This document shows, piece after piece, positions 35,604 to 47,252 of a stretch of DNA of 64,000 nucleotides; position 1 is the stretch's first letter; each line of letters starts with the position of its first letter. The stretch spans positions 1-64,000 of the forward strand of contig NZ_BMEU01000010.1 in NCBI RefSeq assembly GCF_014637085.1, in the 5' to 3' direction. The position numbers and the translations under genes are program-made. The notes beneath the pieces were generated by a model. It had not been told where the DNA came from. It saw only the letters and a list, made by a program, of their open reading frames with translations, and did no database searches. This stretch comes from Comamonas phosphati. Its GTDB lineage: Bacteria > Pseudomonadota > Gammaproteobacteria > Burkholderiales > Burkholderiaceae_C.

Positions 35604-37720
35604 GCGGCGCCTCCCTCACGAACCTGACGGGCATCGGCCGTCAACTGCAGCGACGTTGCGCGGCGCACAATGCTGTCGAGCTGGTAAATGCTCGCCACCA
35701 CCGGAGCGGGCGCATTGCCGGCTGCCGGCAGGCTGGCCACGGCCTGGGCCGCGTTGCTCAGCTGGCTGGCAGGCACTTGCGTGGCAGCGCCGATGGCGGC
35801 CGCCAGCACGTCCTGGGAAGTCTCGTAGTCCACGCCGGAGATGCCCAGCAGGTTGGACAGCACGCGCAGCACCTTCCAGGCCGGACGGGCATCGCCCAGC
35901 GGCTTGACCACGGCATGGAAGCCCTGCACGCGGCCTTCGGCATTCACGAAGCTGCCCGAGGTTTCGGTGAACGGCGCGATGGGCAGCAGCACGTCGCTGC
36001 ATTCCAGGTTGGCCTTGAACGGGCTCAGGGTCACGACCATCTCGGCCTTGGCCAGTGCCTCGCCAGCGGCCTTGCCGGCAGCGCTGTCGAACTCGGGCTC
36101 GTTGTTCAGCAGGACGGCAGCCTTCAGGCCGCCAGCCAGCATCTGGCCGGCGTTCTGGCCGTTGGCGCCGGGAACTGCCTTGACCCACTGCGCGCCCACG
36201 GTGTTGGCGGCCTCGGTCAGGTAGCCGACGGCGGCGCCGGTCTGCTCGGCAATCCAGTTGGCCAGGGCCAGCAGCGTGGCGGCCTGTGCATGGTGTGCCG
36301 CGGCATTGCCCAGCAGGATGGCCTTTTGCTCGCCGGCCAGCAGCGCGGCGGCGATGGCCTGGGCTTCGTTGTCGGCGGTGGCAGCCACGGGGGCATCCAC
36401 ACCCTTGGTCTGGGCCACTGCGGCCGCCACGTCGGCCAGGGCCTGGGCCCAGTCCGCGGCGGCGACCACCGAGGCTTTGACGGGCAGAGCCCAGTCGTAC
36501 ACGCGCTCGTTGATGGCGAAGACCTTGCAGCCCTTCTTGGCGGCCTGGCGGATGCGCTGTGCGAACAGCGGGTGGTCCTTGCGCAGGTTGGAGCCGACGA
36601 CCAGGGCCGACTGCAGGTTCGACAGGCCGGCGATGGGCAGGCCCAGCCACTGCACGCCCTGGGCGGCCGTGAATGCGGCATTGCGCAGGCGGTAGTCGAT
36701 GTTCTCGCTGCCCAGGCCGCGCACCAGCTTGGCCGCCAGGAACAGCTCTTCCAGCGTGCTGTGCGGGCTCACCAGGGCGCCGATGGCGTTGGCGCCGTGC
36801 TGGCTCTTGATCTGCTGCAGGCCGTTGGCCACGTATTCCAGGGCCGTCTGCCAGTCGACTTCCTTCCACTCGCCGCCCTGCTTGAGCATGGGCCGGGTCA
36901 GGCGTTCGTCGCTGTTCAGGGCTTCGTACGAGAAGCGGTCGCGGTCGGCGATCCAGCACTCGTTGACCTCTTCGTTCTCGAAGGGCACGACACGCAGCAC
37001 CTTGTGGTTCTTGACCTGGACGATCAGGTTGGCACCGGTGGAGTCGTGCGGAGACACCGACTTGCGGCGCGACAGTTCCCAGGTACGGGCGCTGTAGCGG
37101 AAAGGCTTGCTGGTCAGCGCGCCCACGGGGCAGATGTCGATCATGTTGCCCGACAGCTCGGAGTCCACGGTATCGCCCACCACGGTGGTGATCTCGGAAT
37201 GCTCGCCGCGGTGGATCATGCCCAGTTCCATGACGCCGGCCACTTCCTGGCCGAAACGCACGCAGCGTGTGCAGTGGATGCAGCGGCTCATTTCCTCCAT
37301 GGAAATCAGCGGGCCCACGTTCTTGTGGAACACCACGCGCTTTTCTTCTTCGTAGCGCGAGCTGCTGCCGCCATAGCCCACGGCCAGGTCCTGGAGCTGG
37401 CATTCGCCGCCCTGGTCGCAGATGGGGCAATCCAGCGGGTGATTGATGAGCAGGAACTCCATCACCGACTGTTGGGCCTTGATGGCCTTTTCGCTCTTGG
37501 TGCGCACGATCATGCCTTGCGTCACGGGCGTGGCGCAGGCAGGCATGGGCTTGGGAGCCTTTTCAACGTCCACAAGGCACATGCGGCAGTTGGCCGCAAT
37601 GGAGAGCTTCTTGTGGTAGCAGAAGTGAGGAATATAGGAGCCGGCCTTCTCGGCGGCATGCATGACCATGCTGCCTTCCAGGACCTCTACCTTTTTTCCG
37701 TCCAGTTCAATTTCAACCAT
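35600..37720 (-). CDS. nuoG: NADH-quinone oxidoreductase subunit G
   Basis: Large iron-sulfur subunit of the peripheral arm. The 706-residue product has the N-terminal 2Fe-2S ferredoxin cysteines C34, C45, C48, C62, then [14 protein letters not shown] and the 4Fe-4S set in [11 protein letters not shown], followed by a molybdopterin-oxidoreductase-like domain without molybdenum function. Length is that of the alpha/beta-proteobacterial class, shorter than the 908-residue E. coli form. Confidence 0.97.
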   Translation of the reverse strand: MVEIELDGKKVEVLEGSMVMHAAEKAGSYIPHFCYHKKLSIAANCRMCLVDVEKAPKPMPACATPVTQGMIVRTKSEKAIKAQQSVMEFLLINHPLDCPICDQGGECQLQDLAVGYGGSSSRYEEEKRVVFHKNVGPLISMEEMSRCIHCTRCVRFGQEVAGVMELGMIHRGEHSEITTVVGDTVDSELSGNMIDICPVGALTSKPFRYSARTWELSRRKSVSPHDSTGANLIVQVKNHKVLRVVPFENEEVNECWIADRDRFSYEALNSDERLTRPMLKQGGEWKEVDWQTALEYVANGLQQIKSQHGANAIGALVSPHSTLEELFLAAKLVRGLGSENIDYRLRNAAFTAAQGVQWLGLPIAGLSNLQSALVVGSNLRKDHPLFAQRIRQAAKKGCKVFAINERVYDWALPVKASVVAAADWAQALADVAAAVAQTKGVDAPVAATADNEAQAIAAALLAGEQKAILLGNAAAHHAQAATLLALANWIAEQTGAAVGYLTEAANTVGAQWVKAVPGANGQNAGQMLAGGLKAAVLLNNEPEFDSAAGKAAGEALAKAEMVVTLSPFKANLECSDVLLPIAPFTETSGSFVNAEGRVQGFHAVVKPLGDARPAWKVLRVLSNLLGISGVDYETSQDVLAAAIGAATQVPASQLSNAAQAVASLPAAGNAPAPVVASIYQLDSIVRRATSLQLTADARQVREGGAA

Positions 37721-37743
37721 ATGCTTGTCTCGCGATCAGGTGC

Positions 37744-39114
37744 TTACGCGGCCTGCTTGGAAGCGTTCTGGATCTTCGCTTCGAACTCGTGGCGGAAGTG
37801 CTTGATCATGGCGCGCACCGGCATGGCTGCCGCATCGCCCAGCGCACAGATCGTGCGGCCCATGATGTTCACGGACACCGAGTCCAACAGCTCGATGTCT
37901 TCCGGACGGCCTTCGCCGTGCTGGATACGATTGACCACGCGCCACAGCCAGCCCGTGCCTTCACGGCAGGGCGTGCATTGGCCGCAGGATTCGTGGGAAT
38001 AGAAGTACGACAGGCGCAGCAGGCTCTCGACCATGTCGCGCGAATCGTCCATCACGATCACCGCGCCCGAACCCAGCATGGAACCGGCCTTGGAGATGGA
38101 GTCATAGTCCATCGTGCATTCCATGATGATGTCGGCGGGCAGCACGGGCGCCGAGGAACCGCCGGGGATCACGGCCTTGAGCTTGCGGCCGGTGCGCACA
38201 CCGCCGGCGAGCTCCAGCAGCTTGGAGAACGGAGTGCCCAGCGGAACTTCGTAGTTGCCGGGCAGGTTCACGTCGCCGCTGACCGAGAAGATCTTGGTGC
38301 CGCCGTTGTTGGGCTTGCCGCACTCGAGATAGGCCTGGCCGCCGTTGCGGATGATCCAGGGAACGGCCGCAAAGGTTTCGGTGTTGTTGATGGTGGTCGG
38401 CTTGCCGTACAGGCCGAAGCTGGCCGGGAACGGCGGCTTGAAGCGCGGCTGGCCCTTCTTGCCTTCCAGCGACTCCAGCAGCGCGGTTTCCTCGCCGCAG
38501 ATGTAGGCGCCGAAGCCGTGGTGCGCATGCAGCTGGAAGCTGAAGCTGCTGCCCAGGATGTTGTCGCCCAGATAGCCGGCGGCGCGGGCTTCCTCCAGAG
38601 CGGCTTCGAAGCGCTCGTAGACCTGGAAGATCTCGCCGTGGATGTAGTTGTAGCCGACACTGATGCCCATCGCGTAGGCGGCAATGATCATGCCCTCGAT
38701 CACGATGTGGGGGTTGAACATCAGGATGTCGCGGTCCTTGCAGGTACCGGGCTCGCCCTCGTCCGAGTTGCACACCAGGTGCTTCTGCCCCGGGAACTGG
38801 CGGGGCATGAAGCTCCACTTCAGACCCGTGGGAAAGCCTGCGCCGCCACGGCCGCGCAGGCCGGATTCCTTGACGGTGGCGATCACCTGGTCCTGGGTCA
38901 GGCCTTCGGCTCCCGTGCCATCCTGGCCCAGAATCTTGCGCAGGGCCTGGTAACCGCCGCGCGCTTCGTAGTCCTTGATGGACCAGTTGCTGCCGTTCAG
39001 ATCCGCATAGATCTGCGGATTGAGGTGGCGGTCGTGGAAGCAGGTCTCGTTGCCCGAGGAGGCAAACTGGGCCAGCACCGCATTGGCGGCGGGGTTGTTC
39101 AGGATGGTGCTCAT
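37744..39114 (-). CDS. nuoF: NADH-quinone oxidoreductase subunit F (NADH/FMN-binding)
   Basis: Entry point of electrons into complex I: binds NADH and FMN and holds cluster N3. The 456-residue product shows the glycine-rich flavin/NADH loop [13 protein letters not shown] at 85-97 and the 4Fe-4S set [14 protein letters not shown] near 350. The chosen ATG at 39114 overlaps the nuoE stop; the longer frame to 39345 would lie inside nuoE. Confidence 0.97.
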   Translation of the reverse strand: MSTILNNPAANAVLAQFASSGNETCFHDRHLNPQIYADLNGSNWSIKDYEARGGYQALRKILGQDGTGAEGLTQDQVIATVKESGLRGRGGAGFPTGLKWSFMPRQFPGQKHLVCNSDEGEPGTCKDRDILMFNPHIVIEGMIIAAYAMGISVGYNYIHGEIFQVYERFEAALEEARAAGYLGDNILGSSFSFQLHAHHGFGAYICGEETALLESLEGKKGQPRFKPPFPASFGLYGKPTTINNTETFAAVPWIIRNGGQAYLECGKPNNGGTKIFSVSGDVNLPGNYEVPLGTPFSKLLELAGGVRTGRKLKAVIPGGSSAPVLPADIIMECTMDYDSISKAGSMLGSGAVIVMDDSRDMVESLLRLSYFYSHESCGQCTPCREGTGWLWRVVNRIQHGEGRPEDIELLDSVSVNIMGRTICALGDAAAMPVRAMIKHFRHEFEAKIQNASKQAA

Positions 39115-39602
39115 GCCTTGCCCTCCGCAGCGCGCAGGCCGTCCACCAGCTCGTCGAGCTTTTCGTTGCTCATGAAGCTGCACATGCAACGGTCGTTGAC
39201 CAGCATCACGGGCGAATCGGCGCAGGCGCCCAGGCACTCCGACTGCTGCAGCGTGAACAGGCCGTCGGGCGTGGTCCCGCCCATCTTGATGCCCAGCTTG
39301 TGCTCCAGGTGGTGCAGCGCCTTGTAGCCGTCGCGCAGCTGGCAAGGCAGGTTGGTGCAGACGTTCAGCTTGTACTTGCCAACGGGTTGCTGGTTGTACA
39401 TGTTGTAGAAGGTGGTGACTTCGTGCACGGCGATTTCGGGCATGCCCAGAAATTCGGCAATCACGGCCTCGCTCTCGGCGCTCACCCAGCCCTGCTCCTG
39501 CTGCACGATGGACAGGCAGCCCATCACGGCAGACTGCTTTTGCTCAGCCGGATACTTGGCCACCTCACGCGCAAAGCGTTCCTTGGTCGCTTCGGTAATC
39601 AT
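39111..39602 (-). CDS. nuoE: NADH-quinone oxidoreductase subunit E (2Fe-2S)
   Basis: Thioredoxin-fold subunit carrying the off-pathway cluster N1a next to the flavin. Four cluster cysteines are C82, C87, C123 and C127 in the 163-residue chain. Overlaps its neighbours nuoD and nuoF by four bases at each end, a sign of tight translational coupling. Confidence 0.97.
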   Translation of the reverse strand: MITEATKERFAREVAKYPAEQKQSAVMGCLSIVQQEQGWVSAESEAVIAEFLGMPEIAVHEVTTFYNMYNQQPVGKYKLNVCTNLPCQLRDGYKALHHLEHKLGIKMGGTTPDGLFTLQQSECLGACADSPVMLVNDRCMCSFMSNEKLDELVDGLRAAEGKA

Positions 39603-40852
39603 CGGTCAACATCTCCAAACACGATGTCCAGGGTACTGAGCACCATCACGGCGTCAGCCAGCATGTGGCCGCGGCTCATCTCGTCGAGAGCGGCCAGGTG
39701 CACGAATCCTGGTGGACGAATCTTCAGGCGATAGGGCTTGTTGGCTCCATCGCTGATCAAATAAATGCCGAACTCACCCTTGGGGTGCTCCACGGCTGCG
39801 TAGGCCTCGCCTTCGGGAACCGTGAAGCCTTCGGTGAAGAGCTTGAAGTGGTGGATCAGCTCTTCCATGTTGGACTTCATGGCCTCGCGGGCCGGCGGAG
39901 CCACCTTGTGGTTGTCGGTGATCACCGGGCCGGGGTTGGCGCGCAGCCAGTCCACGCACTGCTTGATGATCTTGTTGGACTCGCGCATCTCGGCCACGCG
40001 GACCAGGTAGCGGTCGTAGCAGTCGCCGGTCGCGCCCACGGGCACGTCGAAGTCGACCTTGTCGTAGGCATCGTAGGGCTGCGACTTGCGCAGATCCCAG
40101 GCCACGCCGGAGCCGCGCAGCATGGGGCCGGTCATGCCCAGGTTGATGGCGCGCTCGGCCGTCACCACGCCGATGTCGACGTTGCGCTGCTTCCAGATGC
40201 GGTTGTCGGTCAGCAGGACTTCGTACTCGTCGCAGCACTTGGGAAAACGCTGGGTGAAGGCATCGATGAAGTCCAGCAGCGAACCCTGGCGGGTTTCGTT
40301 GAGCTGCTCCAGCGCCCGCGCATTGCGCACCTTGCTGGCCTTGTACTGGGGCATGCTGTCCGGCAGGTCGCGGTACACGCCGCCGGGACGGAAGTAGGCC
40401 GCGTGCATGCGCGCGCCCGAAACCGCCTCGTACATGTCCATGAGGTCTTCACGCTCACGGAAGGTGTAGATCAGGATGGTGGAGCTGCCGGCATCGTTAC
40501 CCGAGGAACCCAGCCACATCAGGTGGTTCATGATGCGGGTGATTTCCGAGAACATCACGCGGATGTACTGGGCGCGCATGGGCACTTCGAGGCCCAGCAG
40601 TTTCTCGATGGCCAGGCAGTAGGCGTGCTCGTTGCACATCATGGACACATAGTCCAGGCGGTCCATATAGGGCAGCGACTGGATGTAGGTCTTGCTTTCG
40701 GCCAGTTTCTCGGTCGCGCGGTGCAGCAGGCCGATGTGGGGGTCGGCGCGCTGCACCACCTCACCGTCGAGCTCCAGCACCAGACGCAGCACACCGTGCG
40801 CTGCCGGGTGCTGCGGACCAAAGTTCAGGGAGTAATTCTTGATTTCAGCCAT
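39599..40852 (-). CDS. nuoD: NADH-quinone oxidoreductase subunit D
   Basis: The 49-kDa subunit homologue, which together with NuoB lines the quinone pocket. The 417-residue chain has the N-terminal [14 protein letters not shown] loop with the quinone-contact histidine, and the C-terminal end DIVFGDVDR typical of NuoD. It is a separate gene from nuoC here, unlike E. coli where the two are fused. Confidence 0.97.
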   Translation of the reverse strand: MAEIKNYSLNFGPQHPAAHGVLRLVLELDGEVVQRADPHIGLLHRATEKLAESKTYIQSLPYMDRLDYVSMMCNEHAYCLAIEKLLGLEVPMRAQYIRVMFSEITRIMNHLMWLGSSGNDAGSSTILIYTFREREDLMDMYEAVSGARMHAAYFRPGGVYRDLPDSMPQYKASKVRNARALEQLNETRQGSLLDFIDAFTQRFPKCCDEYEVLLTDNRIWKQRNVDIGVVTAERAINLGMTGPMLRGSGVAWDLRKSQPYDAYDKVDFDVPVGATGDCYDRYLVRVAEMRESNKIIKQCVDWLRANPGPVITDNHKVAPPAREAMKSNMEELIHHFKLFTEGFTVPEGEAYAAVEHPKGEFGIYLISDGANKPYRLKIRPPGFVHLAALDEMSRGHMLADAVMVLSTLDIVFGDVDR

Positions 40853-40881
40853 GGTCTTCCGTCAGAAGGCGACGCGCGCCT

Positions 40882-41493
40882 TCAGTGCAGGCCTCCGCCA
40901 TAGTTGTCTTCGCGGATGATGCGCGGCGTGATCTCGCGCGGCTCGATGGTGACCGGCTGGTACACCACGCGCTGCTGCTCGGCGTCGTAACGCATTTCCA
41001 CATAGCCCGACAAAGGGAAATCCTTGCGGAACGGGTGGCCGATGAAGCCGTAGTCGGTCAGGATGCGGCGCAGGTCGTCATGGCCTTCGAACACGATGCC
41101 GAACAGGTCGAACGCCTCGCGCTCAAACCAGCTGGCCGAATTCCAGATAGGGTTGACCGAAGGCACGACAGGAAAGTCGTCATCGGCGCACAGCACGCGC
41201 ACGCGCAGGCGCTGGTTGAGGGTCAGGGACATCAGGTGGGACACCACGGCGAAACGGGCACCGTCCCTGCCCACTTCCGCATAGGTCGAATAATCGACGC
41301 CGCACAGGTCCACCAGCATCTCGAACTTGCAGTCCGGCGCATTGCGCAGGGTCTGCATGACATCCAGATACTGGTCCGCGGAAACCTCCACCGTCACTTC
41401 ATTCAGTGCCAGGGTGACGCTGCGGGCTTTTTCGCCCAAGGCAGCAGCCACCACATCCCGAAGCTTTTCGGGGTGAATTGCGATTGCAGTCAT
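40882..41493 (-). CDS. nuoC: NADH-quinone oxidoreductase subunit C
   Basis: The 30-kDa subunit homologue of the peripheral arm, 203 residues, without cofactors. The signature [27 protein letters not shown] is visible as [15 protein letters not shown] then [11 protein letters not shown], followed by [14 protein letters not shown]. Separate from nuoD; 29 bases between them. Confidence 0.96.
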   Translation of the reverse strand: MTAIAIHPEKLRDVVAAALGEKARSVTLALNEVTVEVSADQYLDVMQTLRNAPDCKFEMLVDLCGVDYSTYAEVGRDGARFAVVSHLMSLTLNQRLRVRVLCADDDFPVVPSVNPIWNSASWFEREAFDLFGIVFEGHDDLRRILTDYGFIGHPFRKDFPLSGYVEMRYDAEQQRVVYQPVTIEPREITPRIIREDNYGGGLH

Positions 41494-41502
41494 CTCAGCC
41501 CT

Positions 41503-41982
41503 TTAAACGCGAGCGATGGTGTGGGTACGGCGGATCTTCTGCTGCAGCTGAATGATGCCGTAGATCAGCGCTTCCGCCGTCGGAGGACAGCCGGGCACAT
41601 ACACATCCACCGGGACAATGCGGTCGCAGCCGCGCACCACGGAATAGCTGTAGTGGTAGTAGCCGCCGCCATTGGCACAGGAACCCATGGAGAGCACCCA
41701 GCGCGGCTCGGACATCTGGTCGTAGACCTTGCGCATGGCCGGAGCCATCTTGTTGCACAGCGTGCCGGCAACAATCATCAGGTCCGAGTGGCGCGGGCTG
41801 GCACGGAACACTTCCGAGCCGAAGCGGCCGATGTCATAGCGCGCAGCGGCGGCATGCATCATCTCCACGGCACAGCAGGCCAGTCCGAACGTCATGGGCC
41901 AGATCGACCCTGTCTTGGCCCAATTCACCACCGTGTCGTAACTGGTGGTGATAAAGCCTTCCTTCATCACGCCTTCGATCAT
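41503..41982 (-). CDS. nuoB: NADH-quinone oxidoreductase subunit B (cluster N2)
   Basis: Carries the terminal cluster N2 that reduces quinone. The 159-residue protein shows the adjacent cysteines C36-C37 in [10 protein letters not shown] plus C102 and C132, the full N2 ligand set. Nine bases lie between it and nuoC. Confidence 0.97.
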   Translation of the reverse strand: MIEGVMKEGFITTSYDTVVNWAKTGSIWPMTFGLACCAVEMMHAAAARYDIGRFGSEVFRASPRHSDLMIVAGTLCNKMAPAMRKVYDQMSEPRWVLSMGSCANGGGYYHYSYSVVRGCDRIVPVDVYVPGCPPTAEALIYGIIQLQQKIRRTHTIARV

Positions 41983-42004
41983 CGTGTCACCTCAGAGAAG
42001 CTGT

Positions 42005-42364
42005 TCATTCCCAATCCAGGGCGCCTTTTTTCCACTCGTAGGCAAAGCCCACGACCAGAACAGCCAGGAAAATCAAAACGGCAACGAAACCCGCACCACC
42101 CACTTCCTTGAGCGCAACGACCCAGGGCAGCAGGAATGCGATTTCCAAATCAAACAGAATGAACAGAATGGCGACGAGGTAGTAGCGCACGTCGAATTTC
42201 ATGCGCGCATCTTCAAACGCTTCAAAGCCGCATTCGTAGGGGGAGTTCTTGGCAGCGTCAGGACGGTTGGGACCGAGGATGTAACCCAGGACCAGGGGCA
42301 CAACGCCCACCGCCATGCCGATAAGAATGAACAATAGAACGGGAAGGTACTGATCGATGTTCAT
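42005..42364 (-). CDS. nuoA: NADH-quinone oxidoreductase subunit A
   Basis: Three-helix ND3 homologue of the membrane arm; 119 residues. The loop [23 protein letters not shown], which holds the state-switching cysteine of complex I, is intact (split here as [13 protein letters not shown] and MKFDVRYY). Start ATG at 42364; the frame extends to 42403 but the extension is not family-like. First gene of the operon, 75 bases from the tRNA gene. Confidence 0.96.
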   Translation of the reverse strand: MNIDQYLPVLLFILIGMAVGVVPLVLGYILGPNRPDAAKNSPYECGFEAFEDARMKFDVRYYLVAILFILFDLEIAFLLPWVVALKEVGGAGFVAVLIFLAVLVVGFAYEWKKGALDWE

Positions 42365-42438
42365 CGTGTGGGCCTTGTGTGAAAGACAAGCCCTACAGAT
42401 CACTGCCTGATCAGCAGGGCAGGCTTTTAGTTATGTGT

Positions 42439-42523
42439 TGGTGCCGTCGGCGAGACTCGAACTCGCACAGCTTTCGCCACTACCCCCTCAAGATAGCGTG
42501 TCTACCAATTCCACCACGACGGC
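42439..42523 (-). tRNA. tRNA-Leu (anticodon GAG)
   Basis: Read on the minus strand, an 85-base class II tRNA: acceptor GCCGTCG paired with CGACGGC, D-arm with GGTAGACACG, anticodon stem CTATC/GGTAG with loop TTGAGGG (anticodon GAG, reading CUU and CUC), long variable arm, T-arm GTTCGAGTC and an encoded CCA. It lies between secG and nuoA on the same strand. Confidence 0.95.
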
Positions 42524-42602
42524 TTCGCCTCAAAGTCCGGCAACCTCGGAAATCTTCATTGCAAAGATTTCGACCCCCAGACAATCCCTAGATTCTACCC
42601 TG

Positions 42603-42628
42603 AAAAACGTGCTTCTCCAGAAGCACGT
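42603..42628 (-). terminator. Rho-independent terminator of secG
   Basis: Ten-base stem ACGTGCTTCT with AGAAGCACGT (42607-42616, 42619-42628), two-base loop region, and on the minus strand a following T-run. Outer bases CCCTGA/TCAGGG may extend the stem. It lies 17 bases past the secG stop and separates secG from the tRNA gene. Confidence 0.8.
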
Positions 42629-42644
42629 CAGGGTTTTCTTTTAA

Positions 42645-43028
42645 TTATTTGGTGGGGATCTGCGCAGCGCCTTCGGCACCTGCGGCCGGGGCGGCGGGTG
42701 CATTGCCGGCCTCGGGCTGAGCGGGTGCGGCAGGCGCAGCCGGGGCCGTCACCGCAGCGCCTTCGAGCACGCTGCCGGAGCTCACCGGGCGCGAGTTGCC
42801 CAGGTAGGCCAGCGCCAGCGTGGCTGCAAAAAACACCGAAGCCAGCACCGCCGTGGTGCGCGACAGGAAGTTGGCACTGCCGGAAGCGCCGAAGAGGCTG
42901 CCGGAGCTGCCGCTGCCAAACGATGCCCCCATGTCCGCACCCTTGCCGTGCTGGATGAGGATCAGGCCGATCATGCCCAATGCTGCAAGCATCTGGACCA
43001 CAAGAATGACGCTGGACAAAATATTCAT
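42645..43028 (-). CDS. secG: Preprotein translocase subunit SecG
   Basis: Small accessory subunit of the SecYEG channel that helps SecA-driven export. Two membrane helices (about 5-25 and 57-77) flank the conserved GLILIQHGKGADMGASFG loop and SGSLFGASGSANFLSR. The 127-residue length exceeds the usual 80-110 because of an Ala/Pro-rich C-terminal tail. Situated between tpiA and tRNA-Leu, as in many proteobacteria. Confidence 0.94.
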   Translation of the reverse strand: MNILSSVILVVQMLAALGMIGLILIQHGKGADMGASFGSGSSGSLFGASGSANFLSRTTAVLASVFFAATLALAYLGNSRPVSSGSVLEGAAVTAPAAPAAPAQPEAGNAPAAPAAGAEGAAQIPTK

Positions 43029-43085
43029 AGGAAACCCTGTAATCGTAAACGTGCCGCTGCCGGGCCTGGCAAGGCCCTCAAGTCT

Positions 43086-43832
43086 TTATTGAGCCGCAGC
43101 AACAATGGTCAAGAAATCGGCTGCCTTGAGGGAAGCCCCCCCCACCAGGCCACCATCGATATCGGTCTGAGCCAGCAGCTGCTCCGCATTGGCGGCATTC
43201 ATGCTGCCGCCGTAGAGCAGCGGAACGCGTCCGGCATGCTCCGTGGCCGCAGCCAGCTGCGCGCGCAGCACGGCATGCACCGCCTGCGCCTGCTCGGGGG
43301 TGGCCGTCTTGCCGGTGCCGATGGCCCAGACGGGCTCATAGGCCACGACCAGCTCGCTCACGCAAGCCCCGACCTGGTGGATCACGGCCGCCAGCTGGCG
43401 CTTGACCACGGCCTCGGTCTGGCCTGCTTCGCGCTCCTGCAGGGTCTCGCCCACGCAGACGATGGGCGTGATGCCCTTGGCCAGGGCCGCCTGGGCCTTG
43501 GCCGCCACCACGGCATCGGTTTCACCATGGTACTGGCGGCGTTCGGAATGGCCGACCAGCACATAGCGCGCACCGAATTCCTTGAGCATGACCGCCGAGA
43601 CTTCGCCAGTGAAGGCGCCCTGCTCATGCTGCGACACGTCCTGCGCGCCGATGCCGATGGCAGAGCCGGACAGCTCGGCCTGCAGCTGCGCCAGGTACAC
43701 GGCGGGCGCAGCCACGGCCACGCCGGCCTTGCCGCCTTCGGGCAGACCTTGCTTGAGAGCCTGCAGCAACGCCGCATTGGCAGCCAGGCTGCCGTTCATC
43801 TTCCAGTTGCCGACAATGAGTTTTTGCTTCAT
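43086..43832 (-). CDS. tpiA: Triosephosphate isomerase
   Basis: Interconverts dihydroxyacetone phosphate and glyceraldehyde 3-phosphate. The 248-residue TIM barrel has K11 in GNWKMNG, the catalytic histidine in VGHSERR, the catalytic glutamate in [11 protein letters not shown] and the phosphate loop LYGGSMN. Start ATG at 43832 overlaps the upstream oxidoreductase stop by four bases; the much longer frame to 44501 lies inside that gene. Confidence 0.97.
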   Translation of the reverse strand: MKQKLIVGNWKMNGSLAANAALLQALKQGLPEGGKAGVAVAAPAVYLAQLQAELSGSAIGIGAQDVSQHEQGAFTGEVSAVMLKEFGARYVLVGHSERRQYHGETDAVVAAKAQAALAKGITPIVCVGETLQEREAGQTEAVVKRQLAAVIHQVGACVSELVVAYEPVWAIGTGKTATPEQAQAVHAVLRAQLAAATEHAGRVPLLYGGSMNAANAEQLLAQTDIDGGLVGGASLKAADFLTIVAAAQ

Positions 43833-44836
43833 TTTTCCCAGGTCAGAATGATTTTTCCGGTGTGCTGGCTCGACTCCATCAGCGCATGGGCCTGCGCCGC
43901 GTCGGCTGCATCGAATTCGCGGTAAATGGTCGGACGCACCGTGCCCGCCTCGATCATGGGCCAGACATGGCGGCGCAGCGCTTGCGCAATCGCGGCCTTG
44001 AATGCCACGGGACGCGGCCGCAGCGTGGAGCCGGTGATCGTCAGCCGCTTGCGCAGCACCAATCCCGCATCCAGCTCGGCCTTGACTCCGCCCTGTACCG
44101 CGATGATGACCAGGCGGCCGTCGGCCGCGAGGGCTTGCACCTCGCGCGCCACATAGCTGCCGGCCACCATGTCGAGAATGACATCGACGCCCTCGCCTGC
44201 GGTGATGCGTCGCACCTCCTCGGCAAAGTCCTGCGTCCTGTAATTGATGGCATGGTCGGCACCAAGCCGGAGGCAGTCCTCGCACTTGGCGTCGCTGCCG
44301 GCAGTCACGATGACTTGCGCCCCCCAGGCCTTGGCCATCTGGATGGCCGTGACGCCGATGCCGCTGCTGCCGCCCTGCACCAGCAGGGTTTCGCCGGGCT
44401 GCAGGCGCCCCCGATCGAACACGTTGCTCCAGACCGTGAAAAAGGTCTCGGGCAGTGCAGCGGCTTCGACATCGCTCAGGCCCTGCGGAATGGGCAGGCA
44501 TTGGGGCACGGGGGCCACGCAGTACTGCGCATAGCCGCCGCCAGCCACCAGGGCACAGACGCGGTCGCCGAGCTTGAAACCCGACGCCGCCATCGCAGCT
44601 TCGTCACCGGCCACGATGACGCCAGCCACCTCCAGCCCCGGCAGATCCGAAGCGCCGGGCGGCGGGGCATAGTGGCCTTTGCGCTGCAGCACATCCGGGC
44701 GGTTGATGCCGCTGGCCGCCACGCGGATCAGGACTTCGCCCTCGGCGGCCACCGGCATGGGGCGCTCGCCCAAGCACAGCACGTCAGGCGCACCGAAAGC
44801 GGTGATTTCCACCGCACGCATTGTTGCTGTTTCCAT
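43829..44836 (-). CDS. NAD(P)H-quinone oxidoreductase, PIG3-type zinc-free MDR family
   Basis: A 335-residue medium-chain dehydrogenase/reductase with the Rossmann loop [16 protein letters not shown] and substrate-domain block [15 protein letters not shown] seen in the PIG3/QOR family, which reduces quinones with NADPH. No structural or catalytic zinc cysteines typical of alcohol dehydrogenases are present. Two starts are possible (44836 or the second Met at 44821). It is coupled to tpiA. Confidence 0.9.
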   Translation of the reverse strand: METATMRAVEITAFGAPDVLCLGERPMPVAAEGEVLIRVAASGINRPDVLQRKGHYAPPPGASDLPGLEVAGVIVAGDEAAMAASGFKLGDRVCALVAGGGYAQYCVAPVPQCLPIPQGLSDVEAAALPETFFTVWSNVFDRGRLQPGETLLVQGGSSGIGVTAIQMAKAWGAQVIVTAGSDAKCEDCLRLGADHAINYRTQDFAEEVRRITAGEGVDVILDMVAGSYVAREVQALAADGRLVIIAVQGGVKAELDAGLVLRKRLTITGSTLRPRPVAFKAAIAQALRRHVWPMIEAGTVRPTIYREFDAADAAQAHALMESSQHTGKIILTWEK

Positions 44837-44862
44837 GTAGCAGACTCTTGGCGACTATGAAT

Positions 44863-44912
44863 CAAATAGAGCTGTGGCGCTTGCACGGCAAGCGCCGGCA
44901 GCCATCAAAACA
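44863..44912. repeat. Short palindromic intergenic repeat
   Basis: Arms GGCGCTTG and CAAGCGCC (8 bp, perfect) around loop CACGG, extended by GCTG/GCAGC with a bulge and flanked by ATCAAA on both sides. It sits in the gap after pnp. Its block order (ATCAAATAGAGCTG, CAAGCGC, ATCAAAA) is of a kind that is very abundant in Comamonadaceae genomes, and the AT-rich patches inside miaA and the PPTase gene may be relatives. Confidence 0.55.
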
Positions 44913-44943
44913 AGGGCCGAGCCAGCCTGACGGCCGGCTCGGC
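44907..44943 (-). terminator. Rho-independent terminator of pnp
   Basis: GCCGAGCC (44916-44923) pairs with GGCTCGGC (44936-44943); on the minus strand the stem is followed by CCTTGTTTTG. It begins eight bases past the pnp stop. Confidence 0.7.
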
Positions 44944-44950
44944 TCCAGGT

Positions 44951-47182
44951 TTACTGCTGCTGTTGCTGCTCGTCGTCGTTGCCACGGCTTTCGCGCGGTT
45001 CACGGGGCTCGCGGTTCTGACGCGGAGCACGTTCGCGGAATTCGCGCGGCTCACGCGGCTCGCGGGGTTCACGCTCGGGCATGCCGGCAGGACGCTCGGT
45101 CAGCGCCTTCATGGACAGCTTGACGCGCCCCTTGTCGTCGGTCTCGAGCACCTTGACCTTGACGATCTGGCCTTCCTGCAGATAGTCGGAGACCTTTTCC
45201 ACGCGCTCGTGGGCGATCTGGCTGATGTGCAGCAGGCCGTCCTTGCCGGGCAGCAGATTGATGAGGGCGCCGAAGTCCAGGATCTTGGTGATCGGGCCTT
45301 CGTAGACCTTGCCGATTTCGACTTCGGCCGTGATCTCCTCGATGCGGCGCTTGGCTTCGTCGGCCTTGGCGGCTTCGGTAGCGGCGATGGTGATGGTGCC
45401 GTCTTCCTCGATATTGATCTGGCAGCCGGTCTCATCGGTCAGCGCACGGATGGTGGCGCCGCCCTTGCCGATCACGTCGCGGATCTTCTCGGGGTTGATC
45501 TTCATCGTGTACAGCTTGGGAGCGAACGACGAGATCTCGGCCTTGGCTTCGCCCATGGCTTCCTGCATCTTGCCCAGGATGTGCATGCGCGCTTCCTTGG
45601 CCTGGGCCAGGGCGACCTGCATGATTTCCTTGGTGATGCCCTGGATCTTGATGTCCATCTGCAGGGCCGTGATGCCGTTGGTGGTACCGGCCACCTTGAA
45701 GTCCATGTCGCCCAGGTGATCTTCGTCGCCCAGGATGTCGGTCAGCACGGCGAAGCGGTTGTCTTCCTTGATCAGGCCCATGGCGATACCGGCCACGTGC
45801 GCCTTCATGGGCACGCCGGCATCCATCATGGACAGGCAGCCGCCGCAGACCGAGGCCATGGACGACGAGCCATTGGACTCGGTGATTTCCGACACCACGC
45901 GGATGGTGTAGGGAAACTCTTCCTTCGACGGCAGGCAGGCCGCCAGGGCGCGCTTGGCCAGACGGCCGTGGCCGATTTCACGGCGCTTGGTCGAACCCAT
46001 GCGACCCACTTCGCCGGTGGCAAAGGGAGGCATGTTGTAGTGGAACAGGAAGCGGTCTTCGAATTCGCCGGCCAGCGCGTCGATGCGCTGCGCGTCGCGC
46101 TCGGTGCCCAGCGTGGAGATCACCAGGGCCTGGGTCTCGCCGCGCGTGAACAGGGCCGAGCCGTGCGTGCGGGGCAGCACGGAGTTGCGGATCTCGATGG
46201 GGCGCACGGTGCGGGTGTCGCGGCCGTCGATGCGGGGCTCGCCGGCCAGGATCTGGCTGCGCACGATGCCCGCTTCGATGTCGAACAGCATGCCTTCGAC
46301 CTTGACGCCGTCGAATGCCACGCCCTGCTCGGTCAGAGCCGCCTTCACGTCGGCATACGCCAGGCGGCAGGCATGCGTGCGCACCTGCTTGTTGCGCTCC
46401 TGGTAGGCAGCGCGCAGCTTGGCTTCGCCCAGCTCGGCCACCTTGGCAATCAGGGCTTCATCCTTGGCAGGCGCAGACCAGTCCCAGACGGGCTTGCCGC
46501 CTTCGCGCACCAGCTCGTGGATGGCGTTGATGGCGATCTTGCCCTGCTCGTGGCCGAACACCACGGCACCCAGCATCACTTCTTCGGGCAGTTGCAGGGC
46601 TTCGGATTCCACCATCAGCACGGCGGCTTCGGTACCGGCGACGACCAGATCCATCTGCGAATCCTTGCGCTGGGTCTGGCCGGGGTTGAGCACATATTCG
46701 CCGTTGATGTAACCCACGCGGGCGGCACCGATGGGGCCGTTGAACGGCAGGCCAGAGACCGACAGTGCGGCCGAGACGGCGATCATGGCGGCGATGTCGG
46801 CATCCACCTCGGGGTTCAGCGAGATGGTGTGGATGACCACATGCACGTCGTTGTAGAAGCCTTCGGGGAACAGCGGGCGGATCGGGCGGTCGATCAGGCG
46901 GCTGGTCAGGGTTTCCAGCTCGCTGGGCTTGGCTTCACGCTTGAAGAAGCTGCCGGGAATCTTGCCGGCGGCATAGGTCTTCTCGATGTAGTCCACGGTC
47001 AGCGGGAAGAAATCCTGGCCGGCCTTGGCGATCTTGGAACCCACCACGGTGGCCAGCACCACGGTGTCGTCCATGTTGACGAGCACGGCACCCGAAGCCT
47101 GGCGTGCGATCTCGCCGGTTTCCATGGTGACCGTGTGCTGGCCCCACTGGAAAGTCTTGGTCACTTTGTTGAACATCGTCAT
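44951..47182 (-). CDS. pnp: Polyribonucleotide nucleotidyltransferase (PNPase)
   Basis: Phosphorolytic 3-to-5 exoribonuclease and degradosome partner. The 743-residue chain has two RNase PH domains (about 5-230 and 310-545), a KH domain (about 555-615, with [13 protein letters not shown]) and an S1 domain (about 620-690). The tail is a low-complexity Arg/Glu/Pro repeat (REPREPRE) ending in a glutamine run. Start ATG at 47182 follows AAAGGAG; the frame to 47260 crosses a leader hairpin and is not used. Confidence 0.97.
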   Translation of the reverse strand: MTMFNKVTKTFQWGQHTVTMETGEIARQASGAVLVNMDDTVVLATVVGSKIAKAGQDFFPLTVDYIEKTYAAGKIPGSFFKREAKPSELETLTSRLIDRPIRPLFPEGFYNDVHVVIHTISLNPEVDADIAAMIAVSAALSVSGLPFNGPIGAARVGYINGEYVLNPGQTQRKDSQMDLVVAGTEAAVLMVESEALQLPEEVMLGAVVFGHEQGKIAINAIHELVREGGKPVWDWSAPAKDEALIAKVAELGEAKLRAAYQERNKQVRTHACRLAYADVKAALTEQGVAFDGVKVEGMLFDIEAGIVRSQILAGEPRIDGRDTRTVRPIEIRNSVLPRTHGSALFTRGETQALVISTLGTERDAQRIDALAGEFEDRFLFHYNMPPFATGEVGRMGSTKRREIGHGRLAKRALAACLPSKEEFPYTIRVVSEITESNGSSSMASVCGGCLSMMDAGVPMKAHVAGIAMGLIKEDNRFAVLTDILGDEDHLGDMDFKVAGTTNGITALQMDIKIQGITKEIMQVALAQAKEARMHILGKMQEAMGEAKAEISSFAPKLYTMKINPEKIRDVIGKGGATIRALTDETGCQINIEEDGTITIAATEAAKADEAKRRIEEITAEVEIGKVYEGPITKILDFGALINLLPGKDGLLHISQIAHERVEKVSDYLQEGQIVKVKVLETDDKGRVKLSMKALTERPAGMPEREPREPREPREFRERAPRQNREPREPRESRGNDDEQQQQQ

Positions 47183-47252
47183 ATCGACTCCTTTTTTGGA
47201 AGCTGGATGCACGCATCCAGACTGGATTTGGAGCGCAAACAGAACACGATGC

